NCBI RefSeq assembly: GCF_014211915.1
Contig: NZ_CP060040.1
Coordinates: 2,170,001-2,234,000 of the forward strand
From: Burkholderia cenocepacia
GTDB taxonomy: Bacteria > Pseudomonadota > Gammaproteobacteria > Burkholderiales > Burkholderiaceae
Reading direction: 5' to 3'
Length of the DNA: 64,000 bases
The notes beneath the pieces were generated by a model that ran no database searches, was not told where the DNA came from, and was given only the letters and a program-made list of their open reading frames with translations. The position numbers and the translations under genes are program-made. Below, one piece after another: positions 8,960-18,462 of the stretch (its first letter is position 1; every line of letters starts with the position of its first letter).

Positions 8960-10108
8960 TCAGAACATGTGCCGCATGCCAACCATCGCGCCGAGCTGCC
9001 CCATCCCCGCGCCGGGCGTCGTGCCGGGCCCGCCGCCGCTGACCGAGTAGCGTGCATGCTCGCTGTTCCACAGATACGACGATTGCGCATAGACGGCCGT
9101 GCGCTTGGTCAGCAGATAGGTCGCGCGCAGCGTGGCCATCGTCGCGCGCGTGTCGTGCGCGCTGTTGACGATCCGGTAGCCTTCGCCGTCGACGATGAAA
9201 TCGGGCTTCACCGCATACGACGCGCCGACGAAGAACAGGTCGGAATGCGCGCCCGCCGCGGCCGGCGAACCGGTCGACACGCGCCGCCCGATCCAGCCCG
9301 CGCCGATCTTCGCGCCGGCCGCCTGCGCATACGCGCTGACGTGCGTGCGCGCATCCTTGCCGCCGCTGCTGGTGAAGGGAACGGGCGCCACGCCGTCGAA
9401 GAAGTTGGCGGCCGCGCCGGTGCCGCCGCGCTGTTCCTCGTACGACGCCGCCGCACCGAAGTACGCGCTGTCGTACTTGAGCATCACCGACCAGTTGCGG
9501 CACTGCACCGCGTCGCCCGGCACCTGCCCCGCGCACGTGCCCTGCCCCGGCGAATTGCCGGTGCCCGCGCCGTCGCGGCCGAACGAATAGGCGGCGCCGA
9601 GCGTCACGCCGCGATACGTGCCGAGGTAGGTCACCGCGTTGTCGGCGCGGCCGTTCGGCACGTACGCGTCGAACGAGCCGAGCCCGTAGATGTCGGGGCC
9701 GATGATGTCCGCGCCCTGCAGCGCGAGATAGGTCATCGTGTACTGACGGCCGAACGCGAGCGTGCCGAAGCCGCTCTTCAGCCCGACGAACGCCTGCCGC
9801 CCGAACAGCCGGCCGCCCTGCCCGAGATCGCCGCCGCGCACGTTGAAGCCGCTTTCGAGCGTAAACACCGCCTGATAGCCGCCGCCGAGATCCTCGGTGC
9901 CGCGCAGCCCCCAGCGCGACGGCAGCTCACCCGTCACGCCCGGCATCCGCACGACATGATCGCCGGCCGCGTTCGCGTGCGACACGAATTCGACGCCCGT
10001 ATCGATGATCCCGTACAGCGTCACGCTCGACTGCGCATGCGCACCGGGCGCCGCGAGCGCGCAGCACGCGCCGGCGGCCAGCAGGCCGTTCCTTGTCTTC
10101 GTCTTCAT
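8960..10108 (-). CDS. Gram-negative porin (OmpC-like, Burkholderia type)
   Basis: A 382-residue outer-membrane beta-barrel porin. It has a signal peptide ending GAHA, the typical start of the mature chain QSSVTLYGIIDTGVEF, the conserved RWGLRGTEDLGGGYQAVFTLE block, LFGRQAFVGLKSGFGTLAFGRQYT, and a C-terminal phenylalanine (MRHMF) recognised by the BAM machinery. It lies between the MFS transporter and the esterase on the same strand with short gaps, so it probably admits aromatic acids released by the esterase. Specificity for them is inferred from position. Confidence 0.92.
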   Translation of the reverse strand: MKTKTRNGLLAAGACCALAAPGAHAQSSVTLYGIIDTGVEFVSHANAAGDHVVRMPGVTGELPSRWGLRGTEDLGGGYQAVFTLESGFNVRGGDLGQGGRLFGRQAFVGLKSGFGTLAFGRQYTMTYLALQGADIIGPDIYGLGSFDAYVPNGRADNAVTYLGTYRGVTLGAAYSFGRDGAGTGNSPGQGTCAGQVPGDAVQCRNWSVMLKYDSAYFGAAASYEEQRGGTGAAANFFDGVAPVPFTSSGGKDARTHVSAYAQAAGAKIGAGWIGRRVSTGSPAAAGAHSDLFFVGASYAVKPDFIVDGEGYRIVNSAHDTRATMATLRATYLLTKRTAVYAQSSYLWNSEHARYSVSGGGPGTTPGAGMGQLGAMVGMRHMF

Positions 10109-10171
10109 CGTTGCGTCTCCAGACCTTGAGTAAGCGCGCTCTGACGGCGCGCATTGAAAAAAACCGAAACC

Positions 10172-11377
10172 TCAGTCGCCGGCTTGCGGGCGGCGAATCA
10201 GCACGAACGCAGCGAAAGCCGCGACGAGCGTGACCGGGATGCTCGCGCCGATCACGACGGGCGCGCTGCGGCCCGCGGCCAGCAGCGTCGCGGCCGCGAG
10301 CGGCCCGACGACGGAGCCGAGCCGGCCGACCGCCACCGCCGCGCCGACGCCGGTGCCGCGCATCGCGGTCGGGTAGTAGATCGCCGCGAGCGCATACAGC
10401 ACCGACTGCCCGCCGACGACGAACATCCCCGCCGCGAACGCGGCGGCCGCGAGCGACCCGAAACCCGGCGCGGCCGCGAGCGCGGCGAGCGACAGCACGA
10501 TCCCGACGTACATCCCGCCGACCACGCGCGACGCGCGCATCCGGTCGAGCGCCGCGCCGATGCCGAGCGCGCCGAGCCCCGCGCCGACGTTGAACGCGAT
10601 CTGCACGAGGCCGACGTGCGCGCGATCGAGCCCGCGCGAGGCCATCAGCGACGGCAGCCAGTTCAGCAGGAAGTAGAGGACGATCAGCGTGCAGAAGTAG
10701 CTGACCCACAGCGCGACCGTCGACGTCGTGCGACCGTCGCCGAACAGCGTGCGGCCGACGCTCGCGCGCGCGGCTTGCGTGCCGGCGACGTCGAGATACG
10801 CGCGCGATTCCGGCAGGCACCACACGAGCAGCGGCACGAGCAGCAGCGGCCCCACGCCGCCGACGTAGAAGATGTGCCGCCATTCGGTGTCGCCCGCGAG
10901 CAGCACGCCGATCACCGATGCGATCACGCCGCCGAACGGAATCCCGCAGTACATCGTCGCGACCGCGCTGCTGCGCGAGCGCGGCTCGACCGCTTCGGAC
11001 GACAGCGCGATCAGGTTCGGCATCGCGCCGCCGAGGCCGATGCCGGTCAGCACGCGCACGACGACGAGCATCGCGAACGTCGATACCTGCGCGGTCGCGA
11101 TCGACAGCAGCCCGAACAGCACGACCGATGCGATCAGCACGCGCTTGCGGCCGATCCGGTCGGCGAGCCGCCCGCCGAGCATCGCGCCCGGCAGCAGCCC
11201 GAAGGTGCCCGCGCTGAACGCGATGCCCATTTGCGACACGGTCAATCCGAATTCGCGCGCCATCCGCGGCGCGGCGACGCCGACCGACTGCAGGTCGAGC
11301 CCTTCGAGGAGTGCGATCGCGAAACACAGCGCGAGCGTGGTCGCGACCGTGGATTTTTCGGCAACGTACGTGTTCAT
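10172..11377 (-). CDS. MFS transporter, aromatic acid:H+ symporter (AAHS) type
   Basis: A 401-residue inner-membrane carrier with twelve predicted transmembrane segments. The MFS loop 2-3 signature appears as GGRLADRIGRKRVL. The opening segment ending LEGLDLQSVGVAAP carries the LEGxD...GVAAP pattern of the aromatic acid:proton symporters (PcaK/MhpT-like). It lies downstream of feruloyl-CoA synthase in a separate transcript start region that carries its own copy of the ferulate-type operator, so it is probably the hydroxycinnamate uptake permease. The exact substrate is inference from context. Confidence 0.87.
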   Translation of the reverse strand: MNTYVAEKSTVATTLALCFAIALLEGLDLQSVGVAAPRMAREFGLTVSQMGIAFSAGTFGLLPGAMLGGRLADRIGRKRVLIASVVLFGLLSIATAQVSTFAMLVVVRVLTGIGLGGAMPNLIALSSEAVEPRSRSSAVATMYCGIPFGGVIASVIGVLLAGDTEWRHIFYVGGVGPLLLVPLLVWCLPESRAYLDVAGTQAARASVGRTLFGDGRTTSTVALWVSYFCTLIVLYFLLNWLPSLMASRGLDRAHVGLVQIAFNVGAGLGALGIGAALDRMRASRVVGGMYVGIVLSLAALAAAPGFGSLAAAAFAAGMFVVGGQSVLYALAAIYYPTAMRGTGVGAAVAVGRLGSVVGPLAAATLLAAGRSAPVVIGASIPVTLVAAFAAFVLIRRPQAGD

Positions 11378-11486
11378 GTCTCCAGTCCCATGTCTTTGTA
11401 GTCGGTCGGCCGTGCGACGACCGCCGCGCGCCGCCGCCGGCCAGTGGCGGTGCGGCGCGCGAGGTGTCGTATGAACGGCTGCCTTT

Positions 11487-11501
11487 ATCAGGCAACCTGA
11501 T
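11487..11501. promoter_or_regulatory. Putative MarR operator upstream of the transporter
   Basis: ATCAGG-CAA-CCTGAT, a perfect 6-bp inverted repeat with a 3-base spacer, lies 110 bases upstream of the MFS start. The same core occurs upstream of the feruloyl-CoA hydratase at 15919-15933. Two copies within one pathway cluster that encodes a MarR repressor make this the likely binding site. Confidence 0.65.
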
Positions 11502-11592
11502 TCACTGGCCGAAAGAGCGCCTGCCGGTGTCGTGGCCGGCCGGTCGTTGTGCCTGCTGGTTGCTTACTGCCGTAACTGCTCGCGCGTGCTGC

Positions 11593-13500
11593 CTACGCGT
11601 AAATCACGTCGGGATCGCGCCGCGCCGGGTCGTACAGCGCGTCGATCGTCGCCGCGCGATGCTTCTGCACGGCCGCCTGGTTCAGCGAACCCTTGTCGGT
11701 CACCTCGCCGAGATCGAGCGACGGCGGCGTGTCGATCAGCCGGATTCGCGCGACGAACGTCGACCCGCCGCTCGCATTCCGGTTCAACGCAGCCAGCCAC
11801 GCCGCGAACGCCGCGCGCACGGCCGGCGCGCGCAGCACGTCGGTCACCGATGCATCCGCGGCGAGCCCTGCCAGCGCACGGCACGCCTCGACGCGCGGAA
11901 ACACCAGCAAGCCGATGTCGTCGCGATTGATCCCGGTGACGACCACGTCCTGCACGTACGGCGCACCCGTCGACACCGCGTTCGCGCGCAACGGCCCGAC
12001 GCTCACGAACGTGCCGCTGCTCAGCTTGAAATCCTCGGTCAACCGCCCGTCGAACAGCAGCCCGAGTTCCGGCCGCTCCGGATCGGCAAAGACGCCCGCG
12101 TCGCCGCTGCGGTAATAGCCTTCTTCGTCGAACACGTCGCGCGGATCGACGTCCGCGTGCCAGTAGCCGCGCATCACGTTCGGCCCCTTGAAGCGCAGTT
12201 CGTGCTTGCCGCCGCACGGCACGAGCTTCGCGTCGCAGCCGGGCGCGGGCAGCCCGATATAGCCGGCGCGCATCAGCGGCCCCGTCGTGAACAGGCACGA
12301 CGGCGACGCCTCCGTCATCCCGAGGCCGGCCATGATCCGGATACGCTCGCCGCAATGCGCTTCGGTCACGCGGTCGAGCCGGTCCCACGCGGCCTGCGAC
12401 AGCCCCGCGCCGCCGAAGAAATACAGCTTCACGCGCGAGAAGAACGTGTCGCGCAATTCGGCATCGCGTTCGAGCGCGGCGGTCAGTTCCTCCCAGCCCT
12501 TCGGCACGTTGAAGTAGATCGTCGGCGCGATCTCGCGCAAATTGCGCACGGTTTCGTCGAAGCGGCCGGGCATCGGGCGGCCGTCGTCGATGTACAGCGT
12601 GCCGCCGTTGTACAGCGCGATGCCGAGGTTGTGGCTGCCGCCGAACGTGTGATTCCACGGTAGCCAGTCCACCAGCACCGGCGGCTCGCGCGTGAGTTCC
12701 GGCATCGTCTGGCGCAGCATCTGCTGGTTGCTGCACAGCATCCGGTGCGTGGTCGGCACGGCCTTCGGCTGCTTCGTCGAACCGGACGTGAACAGGATCT
12801 TCGCGAGATGGTCGGGGCCGATCGCCTCGTGGATCGCGTCGATCGTGCGCGGTGCGGTGGCGAGCAGGCGCGACAGCGGCACCGCGCGGCCGCTTGCATC
12901 AGCATCGGCATCGACATCGCGCGCGACGATCAGCGCCGCATCGGCCGGCAACGTCGCGTCGAGCGCCCGCGCGAACGGTGCGCGTTCCGCGACGAACACC
13001 GCGCCCGGCCGCAGCACGCCGAGCGTATGACGCAACTTGCCGTAGTCGGTCGACACCAGCGAATACGCGGGCGAGATCGGCGAGTACGGCACGCCGGCCA
13101 GCATCGCAGCGAACATCAGTTGCAGGTGCTCGAGATCATTGCCGGACAGCACCGCGAGCGGACGCTCGGCCGACAACCCGAGATCGACGAGGCCCTGGCC
13201 GAGCGCCCGGGCGCGTTCGAGCATCTGCGCGTAAGTGATCTCGATCCAGTTGCCGTCGGCGCCGCGCCGCGCGGCCAGCACGCGGTCGGGGTGCGCCTGC
13301 GCGCCCCGCACGAGGCAGTCGGTGACGCGCGTCGGGTAATCGCCGAGCGGCTCGCGCGAACGCAGGTACCAGGTGCCGTCGTCGGCGCGGCGAATCTCGG
13401 CCGCGCCCACGGCGACGGCGGCCGCGCGATAGCGCACGGCGCCCGTGTCGTTCATCGGGCCGCTGGTGGGCGTCTCAACATTCATCGTCGGCTCGCTCAT
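11593..13500 (-). CDS. fcs: Feruloyl-CoA synthase
   Basis: A 635-residue adenylate-forming ligase that activates ferulate, and probably p-coumarate and caffeate, to the CoA thioester using ATP. The AMP-binding P-loop is [15 protein letters not shown], followed by [20 protein letters not shown], the A5-type motif [11 protein letters not shown] and YYRSGDAG near the C-terminal domain. Length fits bacterial feruloyl-CoA synthases, which are longer than standard acyl-CoA ligases. Its ATG overlaps the stop of the vanillin dehydrogenase gene (ATGA), implying translational coupling. An internal ATG at 13485 is a possible alternative start. Confidence 0.93.
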   Translation of the reverse strand: MSEPTMNVETPTSGPMNDTGAVRYRAAAVAVGAAEIRRADDGTWYLRSREPLGDYPTRVTDCLVRGAQAHPDRVLAARRGADGNWIEITYAQMLERARALGQGLVDLGLSAERPLAVLSGNDLEHLQLMFAAMLAGVPYSPISPAYSLVSTDYGKLRHTLGVLRPGAVFVAERAPFARALDATLPADAALIVARDVDADADASGRAVPLSRLLATAPRTIDAIHEAIGPDHLAKILFTSGSTKQPKAVPTTHRMLCSNQQMLRQTMPELTREPPVLVDWLPWNHTFGGSHNLGIALYNGGTLYIDDGRPMPGRFDETVRNLREIAPTIYFNVPKGWEELTAALERDAELRDTFFSRVKLYFFGGAGLSQAAWDRLDRVTEAHCGERIRIMAGLGMTEASPSCLFTTGPLMRAGYIGLPAPGCDAKLVPCGGKHELRFKGPNVMRGYWHADVDPRDVFDEEGYYRSGDAGVFADPERPELGLLFDGRLTEDFKLSSGTFVSVGPLRANAVSTGAPYVQDVVVTGINRDDIGLLVFPRVEACRALAGLAADASVTDVLRAPAVRAAFAAWLAALNRNASGGSTFVARIRLIDTPPSLDLGEVTDKGSLNQAAVQKHRAATIDALYDPARRDPDVIYA

Positions 13501-14945
13501 ACCGGGTAATGCCGTGGCGCGGTCTGCACGGTGATCCAGCGCAGCTCGGTGAATTCGGCGATCGACGCGCGGCTGCCGAAGCGGCCGTAGCCGCTCGCCT
13601 TCGTGCCGCCGAACGGCATCTGCGCTTCGTCGTGCACGGTCGGCCCGTTGACGTGGCAGATCCCCGATTCGATCCGCCGCGCGACCGCCATCGCACGTGC
13701 GATATCGCGGCTGAACACACTCGCCGACAGCCCGAATTCGCTGTCGTTCGCCAGCGCGACCGCCTCGTCGTCGTTGTCCGCGCGCAGGATCGCGACGACC
13801 GGTGCGAACGATTCCTCGCGATAGAGCCGCATGCCGGGCGTGACGCCGTCGACGATCGCGGGCTGCATCGTCGCACCCTCCACACGGCAGCCGAGCGGCA
13901 ATTGCGCGCCCTGCGCACGCGCATCCTCGACCAGCGACGCCGCGCGCGCGGCGGCCGACGCATCGACCATCGTGCCGAGCGGATGGCCGGCCAGCGGATC
14001 GCCGGCGATCAACGTGCGCGCCTTCGCGGCGAGCCGCTCGACGAGCGCATCGGCGATCGGCCGCGCGACGATCACGCGCTCGGTCGACATGCAGATCTGC
14101 CCCTGGTTGAAGAATGCGCCGAACGCGATCGCGTCGACGGCCGCGTCGAGATCGGCATCGTCGAGCACCAGCACCGGCGCCTTGCCGCCGAGTTCGAGCA
14201 GCACGGGTTTCAGGTGCGCGGCCGCGTGGCGCGCGATGATGCGGCCGACGTGCGTCGACCCGGTGAAGTTGATCCGCTTCACGTGCGGATGCGCGATCAT
14301 CCGCTCGACGAGTTCGGGCGCGTCGGCCGCCGCGTGCGTGATCACGTTGACCACGCCCGCGCCGAGCCCCGCTTCGTCCAGCACTTCGCCGATCAGCGCG
14401 TGCACGCCCGGGCACGCCTCGGACGCCTTCAGCACGACCGTGTTGCCGCATGCGAGCGGCATCGCCAGCGCGCGCGTGCCGAGGATCACCGGCGCGTTCC
14501 ACGGCGCGATGCCGAGCACCACGCCGCACGGCACACGCATCGCGAGCGCCAGATTGCCCGGTACGTCGGACGGGATCACGTCGCCGTCGATCTGCGTCGT
14601 CATCGACGCGGCCTCGCGCAGCATGTTCGCCGCGAGCGTCACGTTGAAGCCGAGCCAGCCGGGCGTCGCGCCGGTTTCAGCCACGCCGGTCGCGATGAAC
14701 GCGTCGATGCGCGCGTCCATCAGGTCGGCCGCCTTCAGCAGCCGGCGGCGGCGCTCGGTCGGCGCAAGCGCCGCCCATGCGGGGAACGCGCGGTGCGCGG
14801 CGTCGATCGCCGCGTCGGCATCGGCCACGCCGGCCGCCGGCGCGCGCGATGCGAGCGCGCCGGTCGCGGGGTTGAAGCGGTCGAAGGTGCGCCCGTCGCG
14901 GGCGTTGCACCACTCGCCGCCGATCAGCATCCGTCTGTCTGTCAT
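13497..14945 (-). CDS. vdh: Vanillin dehydrogenase (aldehyde dehydrogenase family)
   Basis: A 482-residue NAD(P)-dependent aldehyde dehydrogenase expected to oxidise vanillin to vanillate. Family features: PWNAPVILGTRALA (coenzyme entry), NFTGSTHVGR, catalytic Glu in LELGGKAPVLVLDDAD, and catalytic Cys in FNQGQICMSTERV. Placement between feruloyl-CoA hydratase/lyase, which makes vanillin, and feruloyl-CoA synthase supports the substrate. It overlaps fcs by four bases. Benzaldehyde-type substrates are also possible for this family. Confidence 0.9.
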   Translation of the reverse strand: MTDRRMLIGGEWCNARDGRTFDRFNPATGALASRAPAAGVADADAAIDAAHRAFPAWAALAPTERRRRLLKAADLMDARIDAFIATGVAETGATPGWLGFNVTLAANMLREAASMTTQIDGDVIPSDVPGNLALAMRVPCGVVLGIAPWNAPVILGTRALAMPLACGNTVVLKASEACPGVHALIGEVLDEAGLGAGVVNVITHAAADAPELVERMIAHPHVKRINFTGSTHVGRIIARHAAAHLKPVLLELGGKAPVLVLDDADLDAAVDAIAFGAFFNQGQICMSTERVIVARPIADALVERLAAKARTLIAGDPLAGHPLGTMVDASAAARAASLVEDARAQGAQLPLGCRVEGATMQPAIVDGVTPGMRLYREESFAPVVAILRADNDDEAVALANDSEFGLSASVFSRDIARAMAVARRIESGICHVNGPTVHDEAQMPFGGTKASGYGRFGSRASIAEFTELRWITVQTAPRHYPV

Positions 14946-15016
14946 GTCGTCTCCTGCCTTGCCTGTCTCTTGCGATTACGCCGGCGGGGAAGCCGGCGGC
15001 TGCGTCCGCGCTTGTC

Positions 15017-15847
15017 TCAGCGCTTGTATGCCTGCAGGCCCGGCTTGATCGTCTTGTCGTCGAGGAACTGCTTCAGGCCCTGCTCGCGGCCGCGCTCCGG
15101 ATCGCGCAGCTGCGCCTGGTCGAGCTTCGCATACAGGTAATCCTCGCACTGTTCCCACGTGAGTTCGCGCGAACGCTTGAAGCCGTGCTTCGCCGCGCGC
15201 AGCACGACCGGGTTCTTGTCCATCAGCCGCGCGGCGAGCGCGATCGTCGCGTCGCGCAGTTCGGCGAGCGGCACGCTGCTGTTCACGAGGCCCATCTCGG
15301 CCGCTTGTGCGCCGGTGAACGTGTCGCCGGTCATGATGTAGTGCAGCGCGCGGCGATGCCCGACCGTGTCCGCCATCGCCTTGCTGACGAGGTTGCCCGG
15401 CGGGATGCCCCAGTTGATCTCCGACAGCCCGAACACCGCGTCGTCCGCCGCGATCGCGAGGTCGCACGCGACGAGCGGCGAGAACCCGCCGCCGAAGCAC
15501 CAGCCGTTCACCATCGCGATGGTCGGCTTGTTGTACATCCGCAGGCGGCGCCACTGCCATTCCGATGCGTCGCGGCGCACTTTTTCCTGCAGCGCGTCGG
15601 AGCCGCCGTCGATCTCGCGGAAATATTCCTTCAGATCCATGCCGGCCGTCCACGCGGCGCCCGCGCCGGTCAGCACCAGCACCTTTGCCTCGTCGTCGAA
15701 CTCGACCGCGTCGAGGACTTCCAGCATCTCCCGGTTCAGCGTCGGGCTCATGGCATTGCGCTTCTCGGGGCGATTCAGCGTGACCCACGCGATGCCGGCC
15801 TCCACTTTCACTTCAACGGTCTGCCAACGGTTGTCGTACTTGCTCAT
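15017..15847 (-). CDS. ech: Hydroxycinnamoyl-CoA hydratase-lyase (feruloyl-CoA hydratase/lyase)
   Basis: A 276-residue crotonase that hydrates feruloyl-CoA and splits it to vanillin and acetyl-CoA. It is very close to the Pseudomonas fluorescens HCHL enzyme as I remember it: LNRPEKRNAMSPTLNRE, TAGMDLKEYFRE, the oxyanion-hole segment NGWCFGGGFSPLVACDLA, and the catalytic glutamate in FGLSEINWGIPPGNLVSK. The start is ATG 15847 (MSKYDNRW), matching the family length. It is the first structural gene of the pathway, preceded by a strong inverted-repeat operator. Product flow is ferulate to feruloyl-CoA (fcs), to vanillin (this enzyme), to vanillate (vdh). Confidence 0.95.
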   Translation of the reverse strand: MSKYDNRWQTVEVKVEAGIAWVTLNRPEKRNAMSPTLNREMLEVLDAVEFDDEAKVLVLTGAGAAWTAGMDLKEYFREIDGGSDALQEKVRRDASEWQWRRLRMYNKPTIAMVNGWCFGGGFSPLVACDLAIAADDAVFGLSEINWGIPPGNLVSKAMADTVGHRRALHYIMTGDTFTGAQAAEMGLVNSSVPLAELRDATIALAARLMDKNPVVLRAAKHGFKRSRELTWEQCEDYLYAKLDQAQLRDPERGREQGLKQFLDDKTIKPGLQAYKR

Positions 15848-15915
15848 GTCTGTTCCTGTCGTTCGTTTCCAGTGCGATTCGGTGCGCAGCATGCGTGCTG
15901 CGGACGACTTCATTT

Positions 15916-15936
15916 AATATCAGGCTACCTGATATT
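15916..15936. promoter_or_regulatory. Putative MarR operator upstream of ech
   Basis: AATATCAGG-CTA-CCTGATATT is a perfect 9-bp inverted repeat with a 3-base centre, located 69 bases upstream of the ech start and between ech and the MarR gene. Its inner core, ATCAGG-N3-CCTGAT, is identical to the site at 11487-11501. Confidence 0.75.
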
Positions 15937-16084
15937 GCAAGCGGCACGAACGCCGGTGTAAACCCGGAGCGGAACGAGGAGAAAGCGCGGGGGAAATCAG
16001 GGCGCGGTCGGGCGAACGCCGATGGTGCGGACGCAGCGAGCGCGGGCCTGACGGCGGGCTCGCGTCGTGAAAACGGGGAAGCGG

Positions 16085-16588
16085 TCAGCCGCGCAGGTTG
16101 CGTGAGAACAGTTCGAGCGCGCGCTGCACGTGCGCGGCGTCGTCGGCCGAGATGTCGCCGAGCATGCGTGCCTCGACCGGCCGCAGCGCGGCTTCGCATT
16201 CGCGCAGCATCGCCGCGCCGGCGTCGGTCAGCGTCAGCAGGATGATGCGGCCGTGCGACGGGTCGGCTTCGCGCGTGACGAAACCGCGGGCGGCCATCAC
16301 GCTCATCACCTCGTTCGCCGATTGTGGCGTGATCCACGAGCGCTCGGCCAGTTGCGCATTCGACGATGCGCCGCGCGCCTCGAGCACCGACAGCGCCGTG
16401 TATTGCGCGAGCGTGATGCCGAGCGGCGCGAGCGCGTCGGTCATATGGCGGCGCAGCAGCCGGTCGAGGCCGCCGATCACGTAGGTCAGGCGCTGTTGCA
16501 CGCGCGCTTTCGGCTTGTCGGCCGGTGCGCGGGCGGCGTCCTTCGCGGCGGGTTTCGAACGAGCGGGCTTGGTCGGGGTGGAACTCAT
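16085..16588 (-). CDS. MarR family regulator of hydroxycinnamate catabolism
   Basis: A 167-residue MarR protein with a basic Ala/Lys-rich N-terminal extension (residues 1-30) and a winged helix: LGITLAQYTALSVLEARG, SNAQLAERSWITPQSANEVMSVM as the recognition helix region, and the wing DPSHGRIILLTLT. FerC/HcaR-type MarR repressors control fcs/ech operons and are released by hydroxycinnamoyl-CoA thioesters; that is known for the family and inferred here. It lies upstream of ech on the same strand, with the operator in between. Confidence 0.88.
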   Translation of the reverse strand: MSSTPTKPARSKPAAKDAARAPADKPKARVQQRLTYVIGGLDRLLRRHMTDALAPLGITLAQYTALSVLEARGASSNAQLAERSWITPQSANEVMSVMAARGFVTREADPSHGRIILLTLTDAGAAMLRECEAALRPVEARMLGDISADDAAHVQRALELFSRNLRG

Positions 16589-16871
16589 GGCGCGTGCTGG
16601 ATGGAATTGCGGGCCATCTTACCAGCAGGTGGGGGGACGAACGCATAGTCGCGACATCACGCTCAGCGTCCCTCCATGTTCTCAGTTGCCTCGTATAAGT
16701 ACGAAATTATCGGTCCGCACATCCATTAAATTACCAAAAACAATCGATTCTCATCTTGAAAATGGTTCGTCACTTCGTGATGGGGTAAAAGAACAGCTTC
16801 ATTCCAATCTTCACAAGGCGGAGTGACTGCGATACCGGAACCAACAAAGGTTAATATGAGACGAGAATTTT

Positions 16872-18092
16872 ATGGCTGACGTAAAAAAGATTCCTTACTA
16901 TAGACCTCAAAAAGGGGTGCTAGGGCCAGAATTGAAGAAGTACGATGGCGCACAAGGATGCATCCCGCTCGAGACTCAAAAAACTGTATCAATCGATAAA
17001 CTGGCTCCAGGCGAAAAGCCGCCGCCTCCCCCTCCACTGCCACTGCCACTAAAGCCGGTAGTGAAGCCGCCCAAAACTCGAAAGCAAGCAGAAGCACCGC
17101 AGTCGAAGACCAAAGAACCGCCAAGGCAGGACGAGGCCGAAGTTTGCGAGAATCCCCCGCCCTTTGATTTGCAAGATGTAGCTATTGCGATGGATAACTT
17201 GGGCTGGAGAGTGTCAGCCAAACTCGCACGCATTTGGTTTGCGAGTTCCGAGCATATTTATAATGATAATGCCAAATCAATTCAACCAATAAACAATGAC
17301 AGTGTAACTTTTGACTGGACATTGAAATTTGGAAGTGTTCGGAGGAAATATGACAAGCTTCTTTCCGAGGATATTTATCGAGACGCCGCCATAGTCGAAG
17401 CAAAAACAAAAATTCTTGCAAAAATTAAAAAGACGTTTTCAGAAGATCGACAGGCAAACCTCAATATCAATACGACTCAATTTTTGTCTGACATTCGTCA
17501 TTTCCATATAGATTGGCAATTTCAGCTTGCCTCAATCAGCAATTGGGACACACTCGAAAATCTCGCACCGACGGATCTCACGGGAGCCCTGGCGAATTTT
17601 AATATATACGCAGCCATAGGCAATCTTGAGATCACTGGCGAAAAATATTTCAGATATGAGAAAACGAGCAATTTTTATTGCGTAGACGCCATCGGAAAAA
17701 TTACGCATGTGCACCTTTCCGTCAAAGACAACTACTCATTTAATGGAATTCAATATTTGGGGCATTGGAATAAGCGTGGTGTGATCATCGCGCCGGGGTC
17801 CGTGATAAGTGAGTCGGCGTCTAGTTCACCAAAGCGCGATACTGATGTGGATATCTGGGTAAAAAGCATCAACAAGCCCGTGGACACGAGAAAGAGCCTT
17901 TTCGGGAAGTTCAAAGAGCCCGACGTGTTCTATCCGATCTACAACTCCGACTATAGTCGATGGCGCGCCAAGCATCATAGGGGCGGCGACTTTATGATAT
18001 ATTCAAAACCCGTCTATCTAAAGCTGAAGAAACCTGTCGAAATAAAGCTTGGTGAAATATGCAGATTAGCGCCCTCCGAATCACTGGGCTAG
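16872..18092 (+). CDS. DUF6402-like protein, possible secreted effector
   Basis: A 406-residue protein of unknown function. Residues about 50-95 form a Pro/Lys-rich linker (a run of six prolines followed by P-L-P-L-P-L), separating a short N-terminal region from a folded C-terminal region of about 300 residues. That region contains FNIYAAIGNLEITGEKYFR, a hydrophilic middle, and a C-terminal block with YNSDYSRWRAKHHRGGDF, which resembles the DUF6402 family of Burkholderia-type bacteria. No signal peptide or transmembrane helix is visible. Codon use is AT-rich, unlike all neighbours. A downstream small membrane protein overlaps its end by 34 bases, the layout of an effector with a partner. The family assignment is from memory, and a toxin role is only a hypothesis. 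Confidence 0.6.
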   Translation: MADVKKIPYYRPQKGVLGPELKKYDGAQGCIPLETQKTVSIDKLAPGEKPPPPPPLPLPLKPVVKPPKTRKQAEAPQSKTKEPPRQDEAEVCENPPPFDLQDVAIAMDNLGWRVSAKLARIWFASSEHIYNDNAKSIQPINNDSVTFDWTLKFGSVRRKYDKLLSEDIYRDAAIVEAKTKILAKIKKTFSEDRQANLNINTTQFLSDIRHFHIDWQFQLASISNWDTLENLAPTDLTGALANFNIYAAIGNLEITGEKYFRYEKTSNFYCVDAIGKITHVHLSVKDNYSFNGIQYLGHWNKRGVIIAPGSVISESASSSPKRDTDVDIWVKSINKPVDTRKSLFGKFKEPDVFYPIYNSDYSRWRAKHHRGGDFMIYSKPVYLKLKKPVEIKLGEICRLAPSESLG

Positions 18093-18462
18093 CCATTCTT
18101 CTGTTTTTGCTGATTGGCTTTTCCATTCATATGACCAGACCAAATTATGGTCGGTGCGATTTTTTTGAAAAGGAACTGAATGGGGGAAGAAGGAATTTGG
18201 GGGCGTGGAATATTACGCAAAGTTGTGTGGAGCGAATGTTCGGAATGGGCATGAAGTGAGGCTTCAGCTTTTTGACGGAACCGGAGAATTGCGCGCTCAA
18301 CGCTATTTTTCATACTATGTAAATTCAGCAACCGAGCGAGAACTGGTAGATGGTGCCGGTGGAATCATATATTACGATGGCTCGAGCAGTGATGTGATGC
18401 AGTTGCTTGCGATTCCGCCTACCAAGTGGGATCGGATTCGCGCCCAACTACCTTTATTTTAA
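18059..18462 (+). pseudogene. Small membrane-anchored protein, frameshifted
   Basis: Two overlapping frames fit one gene. Frame one starts at ATG 18059 with a transmembrane helix (ITGLAILLFLLIGFSI) and reads to a stop at 18259. Frame two has no start of its own before 18205 and continues to a stop at 18462. Adding one G to the run of five at 18182-18186 fuses them into a protein of about 134 residues reading NGGKKEFGGVEYYAKLCG across the joint. The original gene therefore probably coded an N-terminally anchored protein overlapping the DUF6402-like gene. The break may be decay or a homopolymer under-call. Function is unknown; an immunity-like partner is a hypothesis. Confidence 0.6.

Noticed and set aside
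7448..10129. 893-codon open frame on the plus strand
   Set aside because: Overlaps the tannase-family and porin genes in antisense, with shadow-type composition.
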